Shown piece after piece: positions 1 to 5,880 of a DNA stretch of 5,880 bases. How positions within the stretch are numbered: the stretch's first letter is position 1; each line of letters opens with the position of its first letter. The stretch spans positions 1 to 5,880 of the forward strand of contig JAEZDV010000084.1 in NCBI GenBank assembly GCA_023417985.1, given 5' to 3'. Source of the DNA: Actinomycetes bacterium (GTDB lineage Bacteria; Actinomycetota; Actinomycetes; Mycobacteriales; Mycobacteriaceae). A program made the position numbers and the translations under genes. Below the pieces are notes generated by a model. It saw only the letters and a list, made by a program, of their open reading frames with translations. It had not been told where the DNA came from and did no database searches.

Positions 1-27
1 CCCCCGCGCCCCCCCCCCCCCCCCCCA
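1..27. repeat. Poly-C tract at window edge (18 consecutive C)
   Basis: Positions 9-26 are 18 uninterrupted C residues, preceded by CCCCCGCG at 1-8 and ended by an A at 27. The tract lies 9 bp beyond the stop codon of the DUF6069-like gene, so on that gene's strand it is a G run just past the end of the reading frame. It changes no protein in this window. Its position at the very start of the window suggests a contig end or a sequencing artefact. A genuine slippage-prone homopolymer is the alternative. Confidence 0.85.
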
Positions 28-35
28 CGCCGGCC

Positions 36-500
36 TCAGCGCACGACCTCCCGGTTTCCGAGATCGCGCCTGCGTCGCAGGACTTCGAGTCCGGCTACCG
101 CGAGAACCGCGATCACCACGTGCATCGCCGCCAGCGCAGCGGTGCTCGCGGCATCGAAGTCCGCCACCACGGTTCCCTGGATCGTGGCGAGCGGCAGCAG
201 CCCTCCAACCACCTGCGCGACTCGCAGGAAACCGCCCCACCACAGGCCGAGCAACGCCGCGATCGAGAGACCGGCCGCCAGCGGGACCACCGACATCAGC
301 ACGACACCACCAGGTGCGGCAGACTTCAAGGTTCCGGCGTCGGTGTGCTCGAACGAACCACCGGCGGCGAGTCCGACGAGCCACAACACGATGTTGACCA
401 CCAGTGCGAGCAGCACGGTCGCCACTACGACAACCGGCGCACCCACCTTGCGCAAAAGCGTTGGAGCGGAAGACGAACGAGAAGCTTCGGTCGAGGCCAT
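36..500 (-). CDS. Small four-helix integral membrane protein, DUF6069-like
   Basis: This is a 154-residue protein of unknown function. Four hydrophobic segments are visible at about residues 20-46, 65-88, 92-112 and 118-141. A Ser/Thr-rich N-terminus precedes them, and an Arg-rich tail (RRRRD at 142-146) suggests a cytoplasmic C-terminus. Size, four-helix layout and the first helix, with an Asn in a hydrophobic context (VVNIVLW), resemble the actinobacterial DUF6069 family. That assignment is from memory of the family. I chose the ATG at 500 because GAAGGAG lies 5 nt upstream of it. An in-frame ATG at 539 would add 13 residues (MGVVDDNTREGVP) but has only a GGAG one base away. The gene lies 92 nt after the ABC-F stop on the same strand, and that gap holds two inverted repeats, so it may be read through from upstream or separately controlled. 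No catalytic motif is visible. A role in transport or membrane stress cannot be told from sequence. Confidence 0.8.
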   Translation of the reverse strand: MASTEASRSSSAPTLLRKVGAPVVVVATVLLALVVNIVLWLVGLAAGGSFEHTDAGTLKSAAPGGVVLMSVVPLAAGLSIAALLGLWWGGFLRVAQVVGGLLPLATIQGTVVADFDAASTAALAAMHVVIAVLAVAGLEVLRRRRDLGNREVVR

Positions 501-505
501 GGGTA

Positions 506-512
506 CTCCTTC
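506..512 (-). promoter_or_regulatory. Strong Shine-Dalgarno for the DUF6069-like gene
   Basis: On the minus strand GAAGGAG is followed by the 5-nt spacer TACCC and then ATG at 500. It is the best ribosome binding site in the window and settles the start at 500 over the upstream in-frame ATG at 539. Confidence 0.8.
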
Positions 513-514
513 AC

Positions 515-537
515 GGGTGTTGTCATCGACGACACCC
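515..537 (-). promoter_or_regulatory. Inverted repeat 2 in leader of the DUF6069-like gene
   Basis: On the minus strand GGGTGTCGTC (537-528) and GACAACACCC (524-515) are complementary at 9 of 10 positions, with a 3-nt loop GAT. The one mismatch is C against A. The hairpin ends 2 nt upstream of the Shine-Dalgarno, which would stay exposed when it forms. The left arm overlaps CATGGGT (540-534), which can instead pair with ACCCATG (504-498) containing the start codon. It could be an RNA element or an operator. No function has been shown. Confidence 0.5.
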
Positions 538-544
538 ATGCTCC

Positions 545-566
545 GACCTCGAGCCGACTCGAGGTC
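545..566 (-). promoter_or_regulatory. Perfect 9-bp inverted repeat, 4-nt loop: terminator or operator
   Basis: GACCTCGAG (545-553) and CTCGAGGTC (558-566) are exact reverse complements around CCGA. The repeat begins 26 bp past the ABC-F stop codon, where a terminator would fit. However, no T-rich tract follows on the minus strand (the next bases are GGAGCATGGG), so it is not a canonical intrinsic terminator. A -35-like TTGACC on the minus strand (568-563) runs into its first arm, which would fit a repressor operator over a promoter. I find no convincing -10 at the matching distance. Confidence 0.5.
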
Positions 567-592
567 AAGGCCTCTCGCGACTCCGCGTCGGC

Positions 593-2389
<1,797 letters not shown>

Positions 2390-2400
2390 GTGGAGCAATG

Positions 2401-2406
2401 CCTTCC
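2401..2406 (-). promoter_or_regulatory. Shine-Dalgarno-like GGAAGG before the ABC-F gene
   Basis: Minus-strand GGAAGG lies directly between the ispE stop codon (2416-2414) and the ABC-F start. It is 11 nt from GTG 2389 and 2 nt from TTG 2398, so it supports translation start in this area without deciding between the two. Confidence 0.45.
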
Positions 2407-2413
2407 GGAGTGT

Positions 2414-3349
2414 TCAGTGATGTGCTGTGTCGGTGTCGGCCACGACGCGGGCGCCCGGGACCGGGCCGGACGCGACGCGGACGGTGCGGCACACCCCGGC
2501 GCCGGCGAGTTCGGCGCTCACGGTGACGGCCGCGTGATGGTCGGCGACGAGGAATGCGCAGGTCGGTCCCGATCCGGAGACCAGCCCCGCGAGGGCACCC
2601 GCGTCGACGCCCGCTCGGAGCGTGCGACGAAGTTTGGGGTCGAGCGACAACGCTGCGGCCTGCAGATCGTTGCCGAGCAGCGGTGCGAGTTCGTGCGGAT
2701 CGCCGGACGCGAGTGCCGACAGGACGTCGTCGGAGTCGCCGACACGGTGCGGATCGCCACCCTCCCGCAATCTGTCGAGTTCGCGGAACACTACAGGAGT
2801 GGACAAGCCGCCCTTGGCCAGCGCAAGGACCCAGTGGAAGGTTCCGCGGGTGAGCACCGGCACGAGGCGTTCGCCGCGACCGGTGCCGAGCGCGGTGCCG
2901 CCGTGCAAGCAGAACGGCACGTCGCTGCCGAGTTGCGCCGCGAGGCCGTCGAGTTCGTCGCGCGAAGCCCCCAGTCCCCAGAGGGCGTCGAGGGCGACGA
3001 GCGTCGCGGCCGCGTCCGCACTGCCGCCGGCCATGCCGCCGGCAACGGGAATGCCCTTGGCAATGGTGATCGCGACCTCGGGTGCGCGGCCGGCGCGTTC
3101 GGCGAGGAGTTCTGCTGCGCGCCACGCGAGGTTGGTCGAATCGGTGGGTACCGCACCCGCATCGGCGCCCGAGACGTGCACGCTGAGGGTGTCCGCGCCC
3201 ACCACCGAGACCTCGTCGTAGAGCGACAGCGCCTGGAAGACGGTGTGCAGATCGTGATAACCGTCCGGGCGAAGATCGCCGACCGCCAGATGCAGATTGA
3301 CCTTGGACGGGGCTCGCACGATGACGGGAGCCGGGACGACGGAAAGCAC
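2414..3349 (-). CDS. ispE: 4-(cytidine 5'-diphospho)-2-C-methyl-D-erythritol kinase
   Basis: IspE phosphorylates the 2-hydroxyl of CDP-methylerythritol with ATP, the fourth step of the cytosolic MEP pathway to IPP and DMAPP. The 311-residue length is normal for the family. It is a GHMP kinase: an N-terminal strand APSKVNLHLAVG carries the catalytic Lys 16, followed by the substrate-binding RPDGYHDL (27-34). The glycine-rich ATP loop is PVAGGMAGGSADAAA (101-115). GSDVPFCLHGG (141-151) carries the catalytic Asp 143, and the C-terminal GHMP motif is SGSGPT (258-263). I chose the GTG at 3349. An internal GTG at 3319 (VRAPSK) would also keep Lys 16, and neither has a Shine-Dalgarno. A TAAGCT -10-like element 8 nt before 3349 would make the mRNA almost leaderless. 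It lies 74 nt after mgtE on the same strand and is followed by the ABC-F gene after 24 nt. The usual actinobacterial upstream neighbour ksgA is absent here. Confidence 0.96.
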   Translation of the reverse strand: MLSVVPAPVIVRAPSKVNLHLAVGDLRPDGYHDLHTVFQALSLYDEVSVVGADTLSVHVSGADAGAVPTDSTNLAWRAAELLAERAGRAPEVAITIAKGIPVAGGMAGGSADAAATLVALDALWGLGASRDELDGLAAQLGSDVPFCLHGGTALGTGRGERLVPVLTRGTFHWVLALAKGGLSTPVVFRELDRLREGGDPHRVGDSDDVLSALASGDPHELAPLLGNDLQAAALSLDPKLRRTLRAGVDAGALAGLVSGSGPTCAFLVADHHAAVTVSAELAGAGVCRTVRVASGPVPGARVVADTDTAHH

Positions 3350-3357
3350 GAGTACAC

Positions 3358-3363
3358 AGCTTA
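3358..3363 (-). promoter_or_regulatory. Candidate -10 element (TAAGCT) for ispE, near-leaderless
   Basis: On the minus strand TAAGCT fits the actinobacterial -10 pattern TANNNT and ends 8 nt before the GTG at 3349. Transcription would then start at or next to the start codon, which agrees with the missing Shine-Dalgarno. No good -35 was found at 16-18 nt spacing, so ispE may still rely on read-through from mgtE. Confidence 0.4.
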
Positions 3364-3390
3364 CCCGCGTGGCGATGTGGACCCGGACCG

Positions 3391-3405
3391 CCGCTCGGTG
3401 AGCGG
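3391..3405 (-). terminator. Short GC stem-loop in the mgtE-ispE gap (weak)
   Basis: CCGCTC (3391-3396) and GAGCGG (3400-3405) form a 6-bp stem with a 3-nt loop, about 20 nt past the mgtE stop. No T tract follows on the minus strand and the stem is short, so it is at best a weak or partial terminator, and chance is likely in such GC-rich DNA. Confidence 0.2.
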
Positions 3406-3423
3406 GCGATCCTGGCGGGCACC

Positions 3424-4782
3424 TCAGATCCCGAGGACCACCTTCGCGATCATGAAGTACACGAGCAAGCCGGTCGCGTCGACGAAGGTCGTGATGAACG
3501 GGTTGGAGAACACCGCCGGGTCGGCGCGGACCGCGCGTGCCAGCATGGGCATCACACCGCCGACCGACGCGGCCATCGTGCAGATGCTGAGGAGGGTCAG
3601 TCCGATCACCAGCCCCATCGACGGCTCGTATAGCAGAGTGACCAGGACGAAACCCACGGTTCCGAGCGTCAGTCCGAGCGACATTCCCACACTCAGCTCA
3701 CGCACGAACACCTTCCGGACGTCGCGTGGAGTCACGTCGTTCAGAGCGAGGGCACGTGTGACGGTTGTCGCCGCCTGGTTACCGGTGTTGCCACCCGTCC
3801 CGATGAGCAACGGGATGAACAACGCCAGCGCGACCATCTGTCCCAGCGTCGCCTCGAAGACCTCGAGAACCTGCACCGTCAGCGACGCACCGATGGCCAG
3901 CACGAGCAGCCACACGACACGGGAGCGCACGATTGCGAACACCGGGGTTGTCAGATACGGCTGCCGAAGCGGTTCGGTCCCGCTGATGCGCGCTTGGTCC
4001 TCGCTGTCGGAGTTTTCGAGAATCCGCAGCGCGTCGTCGAAGGTGAAGATTCCGACGAGCCGGGTCTCACTGTCGACGACCGGGAGGGCGAGGCGTTTGA
4101 GGTCGGCGCATCGCCTGGCAGCCTGTTCGCTGTCCTCGGTGGCGTATGCCCAGTCCGGGCGTCCGGCGATGTCGGCGATCAGCGCGTCGCGGGGTGCCTT
4201 GAGCAGGTCGCGCAGGCTCACCACGCCGACGAGGACCCGCGCGCGATCGGTCACCGGAAGCGTGTAGATCGTCTCCGCGTCCTCGATCCTCTGCTCGAGC
4301 TTGTCCAGGGTGTCGGCAACGGTGAGGTCGGGATGGGTGACGACGTATTCCGGGCTCATCCGGCGCCCGATCGATCCCCGCGGATACCCGAGGATCTCGG
4401 CGGTGAGATCGCGCTGGCCGGGCGGCAGACCGTGGAGCAGCTTCCCGGCGACCGTCGCAGGCAGTTCGTCGAGGAGACCCACCCGATCGTCGGGCTCGAG
4501 TTCGGCGAACAGAGCCGCGACGTCGTCGTCCTGGAGCGCACCGACGAGGCTGCCCTGAAGCGCGGGGTCGAGCCCCTCGAACACGGTCATGGCGCGGTCC
4601 TTGGACAGCAACCGGTACACGATCGCGCGTTGCGTCGGATCCAGTCGCTCGAGGACGTCGACGACCTGCCCGGTGGTGAGTTCGCCGAGCACGCCGGTCA
4701 GCGTCGGCAGATCGGTGCGCGCCAGAGCGGACTCGACCGCCTTTACAGCCGACTCGCCTCCTGCAACACGGGACTCACTCAC
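3424..4782 (-). CDS. mgtE: MgtE-family magnesium transporter/channel with CBS domains
   Basis: MgtE proteins are dimeric, Mg2+-gated channels in the cytoplasmic membrane that import Mg2+. The 452-residue protein shows the whole family layout. An acidic helical MgtE N domain (about 25-130) has the repeated ALQDDDVAALFAEL and LDELP motifs. CBS1 (about 140-195, with RRMSPEYV and GVVSLRDLL) and CBS2 (about 205-258, with LPVVD and LVGIFTFDDAL) follow, then a connecting helix. Five membrane segments lie at about 283-305, 313-332, 365-385, 388-412 and 429-451. Conserved pore-region motifs are PLLIGTGGNTGNQA (324-337) and the final FITTFVDATGLLVYF (429-443). Asp 435 there matches the acidic residue that binds Mg2+ in the last helix of Thermus MgtE. 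The GTG start at 4782 is supported by a -10 motif 6 nt upstream, implying a leaderless mRNA, and no Shine-Dalgarno is present. It diverges from a WYL regulator. The upstream gap is too short for an M-box Mg2+ riboswitch, so control is more likely protein-based or by CBS gating. Related cations such as Co2+ may also be carried. Confidence 0.95.
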   Translation of the reverse strand: MSESRVAGGESAVKAVESALARTDLPTLTGVLGELTTGQVVDVLERLDPTQRAIVYRLLSKDRAMTVFEGLDPALQGSLVGALQDDDVAALFAELEPDDRVGLLDELPATVAGKLLHGLPPGQRDLTAEILGYPRGSIGRRMSPEYVVTHPDLTVADTLDKLEQRIEDAETIYTLPVTDRARVLVGVVSLRDLLKAPRDALIADIAGRPDWAYATEDSEQAARRCADLKRLALPVVDSETRLVGIFTFDDALRILENSDSEDQARISGTEPLRQPYLTTPVFAIVRSRVVWLLVLAIGASLTVQVLEVFEATLGQMVALALFIPLLIGTGGNTGNQAATTVTRALALNDVTPRDVRKVFVRELSVGMSLGLTLGTVGFVLVTLLYEPSMGLVIGLTLLSICTMAASVGGVMPMLARAVRADPAVFSNPFITTFVDATGLLVYFMIAKVVLGI

Positions 4783-4788
4783 CGTTGC

Positions 4789-4794
4789 ACCCTA
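4789..4794 (-). promoter_or_regulatory. mgtE -10 element (TAGGGT), predicted leaderless start
   Basis: The minus strand reads GATAGGGT, then GCAACG, then the GTG start at 4782. TAGGGT fits the TANNNT -10 of actinobacterial housekeeping promoters and ends 6 nt before the GTG, so the expected transcription start is the first base of the start codon. No clear -35 is seen, which is common for such promoters. Confidence 0.6.
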
Positions 4795-4852
4795 TCGAAG
4801 GCATCATTTCGCACTTCGGCCGATGAGGACACCTCCGGTCCGCAATTCGTGC

Positions 4853-4857
4853 GAGGG
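4853..4857 (+). promoter_or_regulatory. Shine-Dalgarno GAGGG for the WYL regulator
   Basis: GAGGG lies 7 nt before the ATG at 4865 and decides this start. The in-frame ATG at 4823 (MRTPPV) would add 14 residues but has no ribosome binding site. Confidence 0.6.
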
Positions 4858-4864
4858 TCGATTC

Positions 4865-5833
4865 ATGCGCGAAACCTCGGCCCGGCTGCTGCGACTGCTC
4901 TCGCTGCTGCAGATGCGGCGGGAGTGGTCCGGCACCGAACTCGCCGAACGCCTCCGGATCACCCCGAGAACCGTCCGCCGCGACGTCGAGAAGCTACGGG
5001 AACTCGGCTACCCGGTGGACTCCACGGTCGGGGTCGGCGGTGGTTACCGGCTGGGCGCGGGTGCCGAGATGCCGCCGCTGCTGCTCGACGACGACGAGGT
5101 CGTCGCTGTCGCCTTGGCGTTGCGGTCGGGCGCCACACACACGGTCAGCGGGATAGGCGACGCCGAAACCCGCGCGCTCGCGAAACTGCGGCAGGTCATG
5201 CCGTCGCGGATCCGATTCCGGCTCGAGGCGCTGCAGGTCGACATCGTCGACCGAGGTCCTGCCGAGTCGGCGGTGGACGCGGGCTTGCTGTCCGCCGTCG
5301 CGTCCGTGTGTCACGCCCGCGAACGTTTGCGATTCGACTACCGCACGCACGACGGGACGTCTTCCCGGCGAGAGGTCGAACCGCACCGGGTGGTGCGCTC
5401 GGGGCTGTGCTGGTATCTCGTCGCGTGGGATCTCCAGCGGGGCGGATGGCGTTCGTTCCGAATCGATCGGATGGAGCCCAGGACTCCCACCGGGCCCCGT
5501 TTCACGCCGCGGGAGCTCCCGCCCGGTGGGCCCGGTGAGTTCGTCGAGCGGGGAATCGTGAGGGGAACCTCGTCGGTGACGGCCAGGGTGCTCTTGCACG
5601 CGCCGTTCGACGCTGTCGCTCCGCGCGTGAACAACTGGTGGGGCACGATCGAATCCGTGGACGACGAGCACTGCGCGCTCGTTCTGGCAGGGAGTTCGCT
5701 CGAGTCGATTGCCGATTGGCTCGCGGCGTTCGAGGTGGACTTCACCGTTCTCGACCCGCCGGAACTGCGCGATGCCTGTGGCGTCGCCGCGAGCCGTCAT
5801 GCCGCGATCGCCGAGCGGTATCTGCGGGCGTGA
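4865..5833 (+). CDS. HTH/WYL-domain transcriptional regulator, YafY-like
   Basis: This is a 322-residue DNA-binding regulator. The N-terminal winged helix-turn-helix (about 5-62) reads ARLLRLLSLLQ, then SGTELAERLRITPRTVRRDVEKLRELGYPV and the wing GGGYRLG, as in the DeoR/HTH_11 type found in YafY proteins. A linker helix region (about 74-128) follows. The WYL domain (about 138-205) contains the name-giving WYL at 183-185 and the conserved SFRIDRM (197-203) that lines the presumed ligand pocket. The C-terminal WCX extension is about 235-320 and includes the APFDAVAPRV segment. WYL domains are thought to sense small ligands or nucleic acids; the ligand here is unknown. The length is typical and all parts are present. 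It diverges from mgtE across 82 bp, the usual arrangement for a regulator acting on its neighbour or itself, but nothing in the protein points to metal sensing. It could equally control distant genes. Confidence 0.93.
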   Translation: MRETSARLLRLLSLLQMRREWSGTELAERLRITPRTVRRDVEKLRELGYPVDSTVGVGGGYRLGAGAEMPPLLLDDDEVVAVALALRSGATHTVSGIGDAETRALAKLRQVMPSRIRFRLEALQVDIVDRGPAESAVDAGLLSAVASVCHARERLRFDYRTHDGTSSRREVEPHRVVRSGLCWYLVAWDLQRGGWRSFRIDRMEPRTPTGPRFTPRELPPGGPGEFVERGIVRGTSSVTARVLLHAPFDAVAPRVNNWWGTIESVDDEHCALVLAGSSLESIADWLAAFEVDFTVLDPPELRDACGVAASRHAAIAERYLRA

Positions 5834-5880
5834 GCCGTCTTCGCCAGGAGTGGTTGGGGCACTGGAAAATACAGCTGGGC
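5834..5880. other. Non-coding end of window, no feature supported
   Basis: Forty-seven bases follow the regulator's stop. An AGGAG (5846-5850) is followed by possible GTG or TTG starts running off the window, but fewer than 11 codons are visible and none is recognisable. No terminator hairpin with a T tract is seen. Confidence 0.4.

Larger units (their letters stand above)
4783..4864. promoter_or_regulatory. Divergent intergenic region between mgtE and the WYL regulator
   Basis: These 82 bp must carry both divergent promoters and any operator. Visible elements are the mgtE -10 (4794-4789, minus strand), a widely spaced inverted pair TCGCAC (4809-4814) and GTGCGA (4849-4854), a small inverted repeat GAGG-ACA-CCTC (4825-4835), and the regulator's Shine-Dalgarno (4853-4857). 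None of the repeats is strong enough to be called an operator with confidence. Confidence 0.5.

Noticed and set aside
4825..4841. GAGG-ACA-CCTC and overlapping GGAC/GTCC inverted repeats as a regulator operator
   Set aside because: Arms of only four bases are expected by chance in GC-rich DNA, so I note them within the intergenic region without calling an operator.
4589..4864. N-terminal extension of the WYL regulator back to 4589
   Set aside because: It would overlap the mgtE coding region antisense and has Ser/Arg-rich non-domain sequence. GAGGG at 4853-4857 supports the ATG at 4865.
3994..5538. Plus-strand open frame of 514 codons spanning the mgtE N-terminus, the intergenic region and the WYL gene
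   Set aside because: It is antisense to mgtE and out of frame with the WYL gene. It has no domain, and its Arg-rich composition is that of a shadow frame.
5846..5880. Possible start of a further plus-strand gene after AGGAG
   Set aside because: Only about ten codons are visible, several start codons and frames are possible, and there is no recognisable protein. It cannot be supported from this window.

Overview
The window is high-GC DNA with GTG starts, leaderless-looking promoters and gene types typical of mycolic-acid actinobacteria. It most resembles Rhodococcus or a related Nocardiaceae genome. The genus is inferred from protein character and gene context, not from a marker gene. It looks like ordinary chromosome. 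I see no transposase, phage gene, CRISPR array, tRNA or rRNA.

Layout: four genes run on the minus strand and one diverges on the plus strand. In transcription order the minus-strand genes are a MgtE-type Mg2+ transporter (4782 to 3424), ispE of the MEP isoprenoid pathway (3349 to 2414), a two-cassette ABC-F ribosome-associated ATPase (about 2389 to 593), and a small four-helix membrane protein resembling DUF6069 (500 to 36). A YafY-like HTH/WYL transcriptional regulator (4865 to 5833, plus strand) shares an 82-bp divergent intergenic region with mgtE. The last 47 bases hold no gene I can support. The first 27 bases are dominated by an 18-C homopolymer and probably mark a contig edge or unreliable sequence.

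Functional reading: ispE and the ABC-F gene are 24 nt apart and almost certainly share a transcript. In many actinobacteria ispE follows ksgA; here mgtE takes the upstream position. mgtE and possibly ispE appear to be expressed from leaderless transcripts, because an actinobacterial -10 motif sits a few bases before each GTG start and neither has a Shine-Dalgarno sequence. The regulator's position makes it a candidate for controlling mgtE, itself, or both. The only notable non-coding structure is a pair of tandem inverted repeats in the 92-nt leader of the DUF6069-like gene. One can form an alternative pairing that includes the start codon.

No clearly novel multi-gene system is visible. The points most worth checking are the structured leader, the mgtE/WYL divergent promoter, the unusual neighbour of ispE, and the poly-C edge.
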